This document shows, piece after piece, positions 55,926-64,000 of a stretch of DNA of 64,000 bases (position 1 is the stretch's first letter; each line of letters begins with the position of its first letter). Both the position numbers and the translations under genes were made by a program. The notes beneath the pieces are model-generated. The model was given only the letters and a program-made list of their open reading frames with translations. It was not told where the DNA came from and searched no databases. Where the stretch lies: positions 430,079-494,078 of the forward strand of contig NZ_JSEP01000001.1 in assembly GCF_001624695.1 (NCBI RefSeq), written 5' to 3'. This stretch comes from Labrenzia sp. OB1. Lineage in GTDB: Bacteria; Pseudomonadota; Alphaproteobacteria; Rhizobiales; Stappiaceae.

Positions 55926-56681
55926 TCAGTCTTCGACCTGCCAGGGAACCAGAATTCGGGTGAGTTGTTCGACGGCGTAGCGCATGGCCAGCACCATCAG
56001 GGCGAGCAGGATGACCGCTGCGAACAGCATGTCCGCGTTCCCGCGGGCATTGGCCTGCAGCATGATGAAGGCCAGCCCGCCCTTGGCGCCTGCCCATTCA
56101 CCGATGACGGCTCCCATGGGAGCGAAAACGGCGGCGACACGAAGCCCGGAAGCGAAGGCCGGCAGGGCTGCGGGGATCCGAAAGACCCAAAGCTCGCGGT
56201 GCCGGGGCACCCTGTAGAGCCGGGCCAGGTCGGCAAGCCCGGTATCGAGCCGCCTCAGGCCGTCGTAGACCGTTGAAGTGACCGTGAAGAAGATCACCAG
56301 AATGGCCATGACGATCTTGGAGGACATGCCGAATCCGAGCCAGAGCACCAGAACCGGAGCGATGGCGAAAACCGGCAATGCCTGGGTGACGAGAACGGGC
56401 GGCATGATCACCCGGCCGGCCAGCGGAAACAGCCAGACGGACAGAGCCAGCAGGGCGCCTGACATGACCCCGAGCGTAAAGCCGAGCACGGTCTCATAGG
56501 CGGTGATGCCTGCATGATGCAGCAGGAAACCGGCGTGTTCGGGAAAAGCCAGCAAGACCTCGGCAGGAGCAGGCAGCATGAAGGACGGCGGCTGCAGCAC
56601 GGCAACCAGCAGCGCCCAGATGCCGAATGTCACGGCAACACCTGTGAAAAACTTCAGCAAGACAGCCAGAAATGCCTTCAT
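55926..56681 (-). CDS. thiX: Thiamine-precursor ABC transporter permease (ThiX-like)
   Basis: 251 aa from ATG 56681, chosen because GGAGGGG lies five bases upstream and a membrane helix begins at once (MKAFLAVLLKFFTGVAVTFG). SsuC/TauC-type permease with about six helices and the ATPase-docking loop GLADLARLYRVPRHRELWVF near residue 150. First gene after a TPP riboswitch; the 160-nt leader between the aptamer and the start contains CTCC that could pair with the GGAG ribosome site. Its ATPase must be encoded elsewhere. Confidence 0.9.
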   Translation of the reverse strand: MKAFLAVLLKFFTGVAVTFGIWALLVAVLQPPSFMLPAPAEVLLAFPEHAGFLLHHAGITAYETVLGFTLGVMSGALLALSVWLFPLAGRVIMPPVLVTQALPVFAIAPVLVLWLGFGMSSKIVMAILVIFFTVTSTVYDGLRRLDTGLADLARLYRVPRHRELWVFRIPAALPAFASGLRVAAVFAPMGAVIGEWAGAKGGLAFIMLQANARGNADMLFAAVILLALMVLAMRYAVEQLTRILVPWQVED

Positions 56682-56840
56682 CACACCCCTCCGGCCATGG
56701 GGAGCCGTTCCGGGGCGATCATACTGGCGAGCGGTCTCTGCACACACAGAAGCCGCCGCAATGGCAGGCAACAACGCATAGGATCTCCCGTCTTCGGACA
56801 AGCCGAAATTGACATTGGAGATCCGGGATAAGGCTAAGGA

Positions 56841-56940
56841 TTCCGTCCCTTCGCCGGCATGACCCGGATCAGGTTCTAAGGGTTCGGCTCAACACCATCT
56901 CAGCTCCGGTCACCGGAGCACCCCTCGGACCAAGACGGAA
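56841..56940 (-). promoter_or_regulatory. TPP (thiamine pyrophosphate) riboswitch
   Basis: Read on the minus strand from 56940: P1 arm TTCCGTC, conserved GGGGTGC, then CTGAGATGGTGTTGAGCC with the core CTGAGA, then ACCCTTAGAACCTGATCCGG (CTGATC) and GTCATGCCGGCGAAGGGA, closed by GACGGAA. This is a complete THI-box aptamer. It should switch off thiXY when thiamine pyrophosphate is abundant, most likely by hiding the ribosome site or by early termination in the 160-nt leader. Confidence 0.96.
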
Positions 56941-57012
56941 CATGCCTTCTTCAATTGAAAAAGGCAAGCCGTCACGTGTCAGCTTTTGAAGATTATGCGG
57001 GCTGCGTGTCGG

Positions 57013-58770
57013 TCAGCCGGCCTGCCAGGCAGAAACAGCCTTTTCGACGGCTTCTTCCCCGTCGCTACCTTTTTCAAGGGTCAGGATACCGCGCTTGCCG
57101 TTTTCGTAGAGCATCGGGATATCGATCCAACCACGTTCCCGCAACAGAGCCAGATTGCGTTGCTGTTCGTTCGGCAAACTGGAAAGCGCGATCCAGAAGA
57201 ACCCGGGAGAAACCTTGACGGACGCACCGATCAAAGCATCGCCCCGCGCTTCTTCTGTTGGTTTCATGACAAGGCCTGGAACGTTGACGACGTCGCCCGC
57301 GGCGAAAGTCTCCGGAAATTCGTATTTTATTTCCACAAGATGACTTGCCGGAAGAGAGGTGTCGTCATTCGGCTTGATCCGGATATCGACTTTCACATCC
57401 CGCTCGGGAATTTCCACCGATGCACTCAAGACAGCTTGAGCCCTGCCGTCGAGATCCGTCTCTTCTTCAACACTCCAGACCACGGCACCCTGCGCTGCTG
57501 TGCCCGCGCCGCCGGCCTCTTCACCCTCCTCGTAGAGGATGGATCTCTGAACACCGGGATCGAGACCTTCGGTGGCTTCGGAGGGGGTTGCCTCTTCAGG
57601 GGCAATCGCAGCCAGATTGTCCTGCGGAACCGCTGCGGGTTCACCGACGATCGCGGGCGTATCAATCGGGTTCAAAGGCGTTTCGGGCGCAAGCGGCGCG
57701 ACCGAGGCCGGTTCGCTTTCCACATTGCCCGCGACCGGAGTTCCGTCAGCCCCAGAGGCAGATGGTTCCTCTGGGTTGATTGTCGTGGTAGTGACGGTGC
57801 GCGCATCCGGCGCGACCACTTCCGCTTCACCGCCGTTCAGCAGCCTGTCCGTGTTTTTGGAGGTGTCCACATCTTCCGGAGTTTCCGCGGGAGCCGCGAT
57901 CTGTTCTTCCGTAGCAACCGCTGGCGCGGATGCGGTTTCGGCCGGAGCGGTGGCCGTCCCGGTGCCACCGTCGGCAAGCTTGTTGTCGGAAGGAAGGAAA
58001 AAATACACGCCCGCTCCGACGAGCAGCAAAAACACAACACCGGCAATCGCGAAAGGAATGGTGCGACTGCCCCCACCTTCCCGCAGTGCAGCCGAGGCAC
58101 TTGGCCGACCCCGCCTGGTGCGGCCGCTCGTTCCCTCCCGGCCTTTGGAAGGTGCCTCATCCACGCCGTCATAAGCTGACTGCTCGTCATTGCCGGCCGG
58201 TTCGAAAAGTCCCTCATCCGCCGCAGACCGGTCATCGAAGGCCGGTTCTTTCCGCTCCGAAGAGGCACTTTGAAGGCTCTGCTGATCCTGTGCCGGATCG
58301 ACAGCGTCCTTCGCATTCTGAACAGCCTGATTGGCCGCGGTTCCAAGAGACTGCGCTTCCGACAGGGTATCTTTCAGCGGCGAAGGCATTTCCGCCTCGG
58401 GAGGCGCCGGGGCAGGAGCATGCTCGACCGGGGCGGCTTGCGCGGCCGCCTCAGACGTTGCCGGGTCGGCCGCCTGGTCGACAGGCGCCGCCGCCGGGGC
58501 AGCTGGCTGTGCAGCCGGAGTTCCCGTTTTGGGGACCGCAGGCCCGAGGCCGAGACTTTCGCGGGCGGCTTCCGCCTCGACCTTGCGGATCGATTCTTCC
58601 AGGCGCAACTGTTCCGCCGTGATTTCGGAAGGAGAAAGCGGCGGTTCGTAGGCTTTCAACTGATTGACAATGGCGGTGCGCGCCCGGCTGTATACGCTTC
58701 TGCGGGCCGCGCCGTTGCTTTCCGGCAAGGACGCGATCGTTTTCTTCAGAATTGAATAGTAATCAGCCAT
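57013..58770 (-). CDS. Large unknown membrane protein with disordered middle
   Basis: 585 aa. Residues 1-85 are a conserved-looking helical head (DYYSILKKTIASLPESNGAA, ARTAIVNQLKAYEPPLSPSE, RLEESIRKVEAEAARE). Then 150 residues rich in Ala, Pro, Gln and Glu, a basic stretch (SGRTRRGRPSASAALR), one membrane helix near 237-255 (TIPFAIAGVVFLLLVGAGVY), another low-complexity stretch, and a folded beta-rich C-terminal domain (about 430-585, ending LEKGSDGEEAVEKAVSAWQA). The layout gives a cytosolic head and a periplasmic sensor-like end. Related proteins seem limited to Hyphomicrobiales; the function is unknown. Confidence 0.8.
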   Translation of the reverse strand: MADYYSILKKTIASLPESNGAARRSVYSRARTAIVNQLKAYEPPLSPSEITAEQLRLEESIRKVEAEAARESLGLGPAVPKTGTPAAQPAAPAAAPVDQAADPATSEAAAQAAPVEHAPAPAPPEAEMPSPLKDTLSEAQSLGTAANQAVQNAKDAVDPAQDQQSLQSASSERKEPAFDDRSAADEGLFEPAGNDEQSAYDGVDEAPSKGREGTSGRTRRGRPSASAALREGGGSRTIPFAIAGVVFLLLVGAGVYFFLPSDNKLADGGTGTATAPAETASAPAVATEEQIAAPAETPEDVDTSKNTDRLLNGGEAEVVAPDARTVTTTTINPEEPSASGADGTPVAGNVESEPASVAPLAPETPLNPIDTPAIVGEPAAVPQDNLAAIAPEEATPSEATEGLDPGVQRSILYEEGEEAGGAGTAAQGAVVWSVEEETDLDGRAQAVLSASVEIPERDVKVDIRIKPNDDTSLPASHLVEIKYEFPETFAAGDVVNVPGLVMKPTEEARGDALIGASVKVSPGFFWIALSSLPNEQQRNLALLRERGWIDIPMLYENGKRGILTLEKGSDGEEAVEKAVSAWQAG

Positions 58771-59184
58771 CTTCCTGCCTACCGGCGAACTGCCGGGATC
58801 TCATATGTGCGGGCCTGAATTTCCGTTGCGCTGTTTTTTCGGACTTCCGAATTTCCAGGCGCCGGAGTTCTCAGATTATTGTCAGGCTTATAGCAAGTTT
58901 TTGAAGACCGATGCTATTTCTTCAAATATCCCGCTCCCATACGAACCCTACAGTACCTTCTTCCTAATACGTAACAACAGGCTCAACGCACGAACGCGCA
59001 CGTGAGACGACTTGGTGGAGCACTTGGTGATTCGCAACGCTCCGGATCGACCCGCTGTCATTGGCACCTCACATGAAAGCGGAAAGTCGATCAATTTTAA
59101 AGGGTTGGATCATCCTGTCCACATTGTAGCGAACATGAAATGCCCCAACCCTCCCTTAATAATGGGCAGTTACCGACAGCGATC
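58771..59184. other. 414-bp gene-free region between purA and the large membrane protein gene
   Basis: Contains an inverted repeat AGGGTTGG (59101-59108) / CCAACCCT (59145-59152) with a 36-nt loop; on the minus strand it is followed by TTTAAAATT and may terminate purA. The rest (58771-59090) is AT-richer than its flanks and should hold the membrane-protein promoter. Short frames on the plus strand look accidental. Confidence 0.45.
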
Positions 59185-60477
59185 TCAATCCTGGAAAGGA
59201 TTCTGCACAAGAATTGTGTCATCTCGCTCCGGACTGGTCGACAGGATCGCGACCGGCGCACCGATCAGTTCCTCGACATGGCGCACATATTTGATCGCCT
59301 GTGCCGGCAGATCGGCCCAGGTCCGTGCTCCTTCGGTCGATTCCTTCCAGCCCGGCAGGCTTTCGTAGATCGGAACCACCCGCTCCTGCGCGCCCTGCGA
59401 GGCCGGCAGGTAGTCGATCCGTTCGCCATCCAGCTCGTAGCCGATGCAGATCTTGATCTCATCCAGACCGTCGAGGACGTCCAGCTTGGTCAGTGCGATA
59501 CCGCTGATGCCGGATGTGCTGACGGTCTGGCGCACCAGGACCGCGTCGAACCAGCCACAACGCCGGCGACGGCCGGTGACCGTGCCGAATTCATGACCGC
59601 GGGTTCCGAGAAACTCACCGACTTCATTCTGTTGTTCCGTCGGAAAGGGCCCCTCCCCGACGCGCGTCGTATAGGCCTTGGTGATGCCGAGCACATAGCC
59701 GATCGAGTTGGGACCGAGACCACACCCCGTGGCGGCCTGTCCGGCTACCGTGTTGGAAGATGTCACGAAGGGGTAGGTGCCATGGTCGATATCCAGAAGC
59801 GCACCTTGCGCTCCTTCGAACAGGATCCGCTTGCCCTGGCGGCGCAGATCGTCCAGCAGGTACCAGACCTTGTCCATGTAGGGCAGAACCTTGTCCGCGA
59901 CACTGGCCAGTTCGTCATAAATCGCCTGGGCGGAAATCTCGTCCTGGCCAAGACCGCGGCGCAGTGCGTTGTGATGGGTTAGCAGACGGTCGATCTTTGC
60001 CGGCAGGGTCGTCAGGTTTTTCAGGTCCATCAGCCGGATGGCCCTGCGGCCGACCTTGTCTTCATAGGCGGGTCCGATGCCGCGTTTGGTCGTCCCGATC
60101 CGCGTGCCGGTGTTGGAATTCTCACGCAAGGCGTCCAGTTCGCGATGCAGCGACAGGATCAGCGTGACATTTTCGGCAACACGCAGGCTGTCGGGAGTGA
60201 CGACGACACCCTGCTGCCCGAGGCGTTCGACTTCCTCGGCAAGCGCATGCGGATCGAGGACGACGCCATTGCCGATGATCGACAGCTTGCCTTCCCGCGC
60301 CACGCCGGACGGCAGAAGGGAAAGCTTGTAGCTCACGCCGTCAATGACCAGCGTATGCCCTGCGTTGTGCCCGCCCTGGAACCTTACGATGACATCTGCC
60401 TGTTCCGACAGCCAGTCGACAATCTTGCCTTTGCCCTCGTCACCCCATTGCGAACCGACAACAACCACATTCGCCAT
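59185..60477 (-). CDS. purA: Adenylosuccinate synthetase
   Basis: 430 aa, standard length. GTP-binding/catalytic [17 protein letters not shown] at 8-24, [13 protein letters not shown] near 32, [20 protein letters not shown] near 128, [20 protein letters not shown] near 222 and [13 protein letters not shown] near 298. It joins aspartate to IMP using GTP, the first committed step to AMP. A GCCCCGG/CCGGGGC hairpin (60544-60565) lies in the leader, about 70 bp before the start. Single gene, divergent from an EamA transporter. Confidence 0.97.
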   Translation of the reverse strand: MANVVVVGSQWGDEGKGKIVDWLSEQADVIVRFQGGHNAGHTLVIDGVSYKLSLLPSGVAREGKLSIIGNGVVLDPHALAEEVERLGQQGVVVTPDSLRVAENVTLILSLHRELDALRENSNTGTRIGTTKRGIGPAYEDKVGRRAIRLMDLKNLTTLPAKIDRLLTHHNALRRGLGQDEISAQAIYDELASVADKVLPYMDKVWYLLDDLRRQGKRILFEGAQGALLDIDHGTYPFVTSSNTVAGQAATGCGLGPNSIGYVLGITKAYTTRVGEGPFPTEQQNEVGEFLGTRGHEFGTVTGRRRRCGWFDAVLVRQTVSTSGISGIALTKLDVLDGLDEIKICIGYELDGERIDYLPASQGAQERVVPIYESLPGWKESTEGARTWADLPAQAIKYVRHVEELIGAPVAILSTSPERDDTILVQNPFQD

Positions 60478-60830
60478 CTAATCTTTGCTCTCCTGAAGCA
60501 GCTTTCCGAACCCCGGGCCGCAACCCGGATGCCAACATGCCAAGCCCCGGCAAACGGACCGGGGCAAACGGCGCGGACTATAGACAGGATTCCGGGCTCA
60601 CGCGAGTCTCGGAGGGGAAATTATGACGCTGCGGCCAAATCTTTTCCGGGCCGCATTCATATTACTCTCCCTGGCGTTTTCGAGACACCCCGTAGCGCTT
60701 CTGCAAGATTGCGCTTTTCAGCTGCGACGGCAGGAAGAACCGCGAGACGCGACAAATCGCATTTCGGGTAGGCCGTCAGGGATCTGCGTGATAGGCCGGG
60801 TTATCATTCATCGGCCTGCGAGATCATCAG
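60478..60830. other. 353-bp divergent region between purA and the EamA transporter gene
   Basis: Contains the hairpin GCCCCGG-N8-CCGGGGC (60544-60565) near purA. A GGAGGGG site followed by ATG at 60623 opens a frame (MTLRPNLFRAAF) that runs into the transporter gene in another frame; I do not accept it as a gene. No RNA gene seen. Confidence 0.4.
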
Positions 60831-61721
60831 ATGACTTTGCGAAACTGGATTTTGTTGAGTGTTCTCGGCGTCATCTGGGGAGGATCCTTCCTGTTCGCCA
60901 AGGTGGCCGTAGCCGAGATTCCGCCTTTTGTGCTGGTCTTCTTCAGGGTCTCCATCGCCTGCGCCGCCCTGCTTGTCTACCTCTGGCACCGGAACCTCCT
61001 GGCACGGCTGGAACTCCGCCTTGTGGTGCCCTTCCTCGTCATGGGACTGCTGAACAACGCCATCCCCTTCTCGCTCCTGTTCCTCGGACAGACCGTGATC
61101 GGCGCGGGCCTGGCATCGATCCTCAATGCCACCACCCCCATCTTCACCGTGCTTGTGGCAGGGGTACTGGTGAAACAGGAAACGCTTCAGGCGCATCGGA
61201 TTGCCGGCGTGGTGCTGGGCATCGCGGGTGTCGCGGTCATGCTGTCGGGCAGTCTCTCCGGCCTTGCGACGGATCCGGTCTGGGCTCAGCTCTGTTGCCT
61301 GGGGGCAGCTGTGTCCTATGCGTGCGCCGCCACCTTTGCCCGGCGGTTCAAATCCCTGCCGCCGCAAGTCTCCGCGACCGGGCAGCTCCTGGGCTCCAGC
61401 GCGATCATGCTGCCCGTTGCGCTTCTCACAAGCTCCGGCTGGTCTCCGGTCGAAGTCTGCCCTGTCGTCTGGATGAACGTCGCGGCCCTCGGCCTGGTGG
61501 CAACGGCCATTGCCTATCTGATCTATTTCCAGCTCTTGGCAGAGGCCGGCGCCACCAATGCCTCTCTTGTCACGCTGCTCGTCCCGGCAAGCGCCCTGTT
61601 TCTGGGATGGCTCATTCTGGGAGAAAAGCTCGACGCCATCCAACTCGCCGGCTTCGCCGTATTGCTGGTGGGCCTCATCGTTCTGGACGGCCGCATCCTG
61701 CGGCGCAAGGTTCAGGCGTGA
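60831..61721 (+). CDS. DMT-superfamily EamA transporter
   Basis: 296 aa with ten hydrophobic helices in two EamA repeats (about 5-135 and 150-285). The first begins SVLGVIWGGSFLFAKVAV, the second includes LLVPASALFLGWLILGEKLD, both typical of drug/metabolite exporters. Members export amino acids, metabolites or drugs; the substrate here cannot be predicted. It ends next to the convergent serA gene with a strong terminator between, and lies close to serine biosynthesis genes by chance or by loose association. Confidence 0.9.
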   Translation: MTLRNWILLSVLGVIWGGSFLFAKVAVAEIPPFVLVFFRVSIACAALLVYLWHRNLLARLELRLVVPFLVMGLLNNAIPFSLLFLGQTVIGAGLASILNATTPIFTVLVAGVLVKQETLQAHRIAGVVLGIAGVAVMLSGSLSGLATDPVWAQLCCLGAAVSYACAATFARRFKSLPPQVSATGQLLGSSAIMLPVALLTSSGWSPVEVCPVVWMNVAALGLVATAIAYLIYFQLLAEAGATNASLVTLLVPASALFLGWLILGEKLDAIQLAGFAVLLVGLIVLDGRILRRKVQA

Positions 61722-61733
61722 AAGGAACAGAAA

Positions 61734-61768
61734 GGCCCCCCGCAGAGATAATTGTCTCTCCGGGGGCC
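61734..61768. terminator. Hairpin between the EamA transporter gene and serA
   Basis: Outer arms GGCCCCC (61734-61740) and GGGGGCC (61762-61768) with a second inner stem AGAGA/TCTCT, followed by CTTCCT on the plus strand. It lies 13 bp after the transporter stop and probably ends both convergent messages. Confidence 0.75.
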
Positions 61769-61823
61769 CTTCCTGAGATGCCGGGGTGAAATCGGAAAAC
61801 CCTGTTACATCTCTCTTCTAGCG

Positions 61824-63410
61824 TCAGAACGTCAGCGACTTTACCTGCTTGACGTGAGACACTGCTTCCAGCCGGGCCATGACCTCGTTCGGAACCTGTC
61901 CGTCCACTTCGACGAGGCAGATCGCGTCCTCGCCCGGAGCCGACCGGCCGAGATTGAAGGTGGCGATGTTGACGCCGCTCGAACCGAGTTCCATGCCCAG
62001 ATGCCCGATGAAGCCGGGTTTGTCCTCGTTGGTGATATAGAGCATGTGGTGGCCGAGTTCGGCTTCCATGTTGATGCCCTTCACCTGAATGATCCGCGGC
62101 TTGCCATCTCCGAAGACCGTCCCCGCAACGGACCTTTCCTGGCGCTCCGTAAACACCGTAAGCCGGATATAGGTCTCGTAGGCTCCCTGCTTTTCCCGCC
62201 GGGTTTCCTCAACCTTGATGCCGCGTTCCTTTGCCAGAATAGGCGCGGAGACCATGTTGACCGTCTGGAGAAGCGGTGTCAGCAGCCCGGTGATCGCCGC
62301 CGCCGTCAGCGCCTGGACATTCATCTCCGCCACAGCGCCGGCATACTCCAGCCGCACACCTTCGATCCCGGTTTCCGTCAGTTGCCCGGCAAAGGAACCG
62401 AGCTGTTCGGCAAGCCGCACGAAAGGCGAAAGCTTCGGGGCTTCCTCCGCCGAGATCGACGGCATGTTGAGCGCGTTGCGGACGGCGCCATCGACAAGAT
62501 AGTCGCACATCTGTTCGGCAACCTGCAGGGCGACATTTTCCTGGGCTTCGGAGGTCGAAGCGCCGAGATGCGGCGTGGAAACGAAGTTCGGTGCACCGAA
62601 GAGCAAGTTGTCCTTCGCCGGCTCGTCGACAAACACGTCGAAGGCGGCACCGGCCAGTTGGCCCGCGTCGAGCGCGGCCCTCACGGCCGCCTCGTCGGCA
62701 AGACCGCCGCGAGCGCAATTGATCAGATAGGAGCCCTTGCGCATCTTCGCAATGGCATCCGCATTGATGATATTGCGGGTCTTGTCGGTCAGTGGCGTAT
62801 GCAGCGTGATGACATCGGATCGGCTGAGAAGCTCGTCCAGTTCCACTTTCTCAACCCCGAGGGCCAGCGCCCGTTCCGGCGTCAGGAAGGGATCGAAGGC
62901 GATAACCTTCATCTTCAGACCGATAGCTCTGTCCGCGACGATGGAGCCAATGTTTCCGCAGCCAACCAGCCCCAGCGTCTTGCCGGTGATTTCACGGCCC
63001 ATGAAACGCGACTTTTCCCACTTTCCGGCCTGGGTAGAGGCGTCGGCCGCGGGAATCTGGCGGGTGACCGACATCATCATGGAAATCGCGTGCTCCGCCG
63101 TGGTGATGGCATTGCCGAACGGCGTGTTCATCACGATGATGCCGCGGGCAGTCGCTTTGGGGATATCGACGTTGTCGACGCCGATGCCGGCCCGACCGAT
63201 CACCTTCAGCTTGCCGGCAGCGGCGATGATCTTTTCCGTCACCTTGGTGGCGGAGCGAATAGCCAGACCATCGTACTGGCCGATGATTTCCAGCAGCTTT
63301 TCCTTGTCCTTGCCGACATCGGGCAGGAAATCCGCCTCGATACCGCGATCCTTGAAGATCTGCACCGCGGCCGGAGACAGTTTGTCTGAAATCAATACCT
63401 TGGGAGCCAT
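61824..63410 (-). CDS. serA: D-3-phosphoglycerate dehydrogenase
   Basis: 528 aa, the long (type 1) form with an intervening domain and a C-terminal ACT domain. NAD motif LVGCGNIGSIVADRAIGL near residue 148, active-site Arg in NCARGGLADEAAV near 232, His in THLGASTSEAQENVA near 280, and the ACT domain from about 455 (MLYITNEDKPGFIGHLGMEL). It oxidises 3-phosphoglycerate to phosphohydroxypyruvate, the first serine step; the ACT domain usually senses serine. It follows serC by 75 bp on the same strand. Confidence 0.97.
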   Translation of the reverse strand: MAPKVLISDKLSPAAVQIFKDRGIEADFLPDVGKDKEKLLEIIGQYDGLAIRSATKVTEKIIAAAGKLKVIGRAGIGVDNVDIPKATARGIIVMNTPFGNAITTAEHAISMMMSVTRQIPAADASTQAGKWEKSRFMGREITGKTLGLVGCGNIGSIVADRAIGLKMKVIAFDPFLTPERALALGVEKVELDELLSRSDVITLHTPLTDKTRNIINADAIAKMRKGSYLINCARGGLADEAAVRAALDAGQLAGAAFDVFVDEPAKDNLLFGAPNFVSTPHLGASTSEAQENVALQVAEQMCDYLVDGAVRNALNMPSISAEEAPKLSPFVRLAEQLGSFAGQLTETGIEGVRLEYAGAVAEMNVQALTAAAITGLLTPLLQTVNMVSAPILAKERGIKVEETRREKQGAYETYIRLTVFTERQERSVAGTVFGDGKPRIIQVKGINMEAELGHHMLYITNEDKPGFIGHLGMELGSSGVNIATFNLGRSAPGEDAICLVEVDGQVPNEVMARLEAVSHVKQVKSLTF

Positions 63411-63485
63411 CTGGGCATCTCCTGAAATACGAGAAACAATCCGGGCGGTGTCCCGCCCGGTGGTGTCGTCATTAAGGGGAAATGC

Positions 63486-64000
63486 TCAGGCGGCCTGAGC
63501 CAGTTTCGATTTTTCGGCCCTGAAGGCCCAGTCGAGCCACAAGGTCAGGGCTTTGAGGTCGGCCGTATCGATCGTCGCTCCGGCCCAGATGCGCAATCCG
63601 GACGGGGCATCACGATAGGCGCCGATGTCATAGGCGACACCCTCCGCATCCAGCGCACCGGCAATCGACTTCGCGAAAGCGGCCTGTTCCGCCGCGCCAA
63701 GAGCCCGCACACCCGGGTCGGTGACTTTCAGGCAGACGGAGGTGTTGGACCGGGTCGCCGCATCGACAGCGAGAAAATCCACCCAGTCCGATGTCTCCAC
63801 CCAGTCGGCAAGAACCTTCAGGTTGGCATCCGCCCGGGCGCGCAGGCCGGAAAGGCCACCGAGGCCATCCGCCCATTTCAGCGCGTCGAGGTAGTCCTCG
63901 ACACAAAGCATGGAGGGCGTGTTGATCGTCTCGCCCTTGAACACGCCTTCGATCAGCTTGCCGCCCTTGGTCAGGCGGAAGATTTTCGGCAGCGGCCAGG
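63486..64000 (-). CDS. serC: Phosphoserine aminotransferase, C-terminal part (5' end cut off)
   Basis: The last about 171 codons of a SerC of the alphaproteobacterial type; the frame is open to the right edge ([20 protein letters not shown] reading in). [20 protein letters not shown] near the left of the visible part is the conserved SerC segment after the PLP lysine; the C terminus includes [20 protein letters not shown]. It transaminates phosphohydroxypyruvate with glutamate to phosphoserine, the step after SerA. It lies upstream of serA in one operon. The PLP lysine itself lies outside the window. Confidence 0.95.
   Translation of the reverse strand, partial: WPLPKIFRLTKGGKLIEGVFKGETINTPSMLCVEDYLDALKWADGLGGLSGLRARADANLKVLADWVETSDWVDFLAVDAATRSNTSVCLKVTDPGVRALGAAEQAAFAKSIAGALDAEGVAYDIGAYRDAPSGLRIWAGATIDTADLKALTLWLDWAFRAEKSKLAQAA

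Noticed and set aside
60623..61789. A frame with a strong GGAGGGG site and ATG at 60623 overlapping the EamA transporter gene
   Set aside because: After about 60 codons it becomes an Arg/Pro-rich shadow of the transporter frame; the ribosome site is probably fortuitous or serves a very short leader.

Overview
The window is high-GC DNA from an alphaproteobacterium, most likely of the order Hyphomicrobiales and possibly close to Roseibium/Labrenzia (Stappiaceae). That placement is inferred from gene content: CtrA, ChpT and an EipA-like DUF1134 protein, fliI divergent from ctrA, a CheA with a C-terminal receiver domain, an RpoH-type sigma factor and GANTC (CcrM-type) sites. No marker gene fixes the species. 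Nearly all of the window is chromosomal housekeeping and nutrient-use genes. I see no prophage, transposase, CRISPR array or integrase.

Layout. 1-3.6 kb: an Fe3+/polyamine-type ABC importer (fused permease cut by the window edge, ATPase on the opposite strand) and a kinase-fold protein whose catalytic Asp and Asn are replaced. 3.8-7.9 kb: an MttB-family methyltransferase and a dimethylglycine-dehydrogenase-like flavoprotein, probably for methylated amines. 8-12.1 kb: CBS protein, small secreted protein, LysR regulator, and a fatty acid desaturase coupled to a PhnD-like protein without a signal peptide. 12.4-18.4 kb: FAD oxidase, RecD-like helicase, TetR regulator, Tex. 18.4-22.3 kb: an unknown membrane protein of mosaic composition, a DadA-like dehydrogenase, and acr3/arsR. 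22.6-28 kb: a complete dipeptide ABC operon (dppABCDF). 28.3-31.4 kb: glpD-glpK, with a GlpR-like repressor about 19 kb away at 50.5 kb. 31.6-36 kb: a large MscS-type channel, a DUF2336 protein and a PqiA-like protein.

36.3-48.7 kb is the motility and cell-cycle core: fliI-fliJ, divergent ctrA, a Tat-exported metallo-beta-lactamase-fold hydrolase, the cheA-cheW-cheY-cheB-cheR operon, chpT and eipA. ChpT passes phosphate to CtrA, and CtrA family members control flagellar and chemotaxis genes and, in Brucella, eipA. The ctrA/fliI intergenic region carries eight GANTC sites in 374 bp, the most striking regulatory signal here.

49-64 kb: an unknown coiled-coil membrane protein, glpR, an SH3-like lipid/envelope candidate, tRNA-Glu(UUC), a DUF6476-like protein and rluD whose start codons overlap head to head, rpoH, a TPP-riboswitch-controlled two-gene thiamine-precursor transporter without an ATPase gene, a large unknown membrane protein, purA, an EamA exporter, and the serine biosynthesis pair serC-serA (serC cut by the edge).

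No clearly new multi-gene system emerges. The best leads are the GANTC cluster at ctrA, the pseudokinase beside the ABC ATPase, a perfect 17-bp-arm hairpin inside the PhnD-like gene, a 148-bp palindromic element after eipA, and the desaturase/PhnD-like pair.
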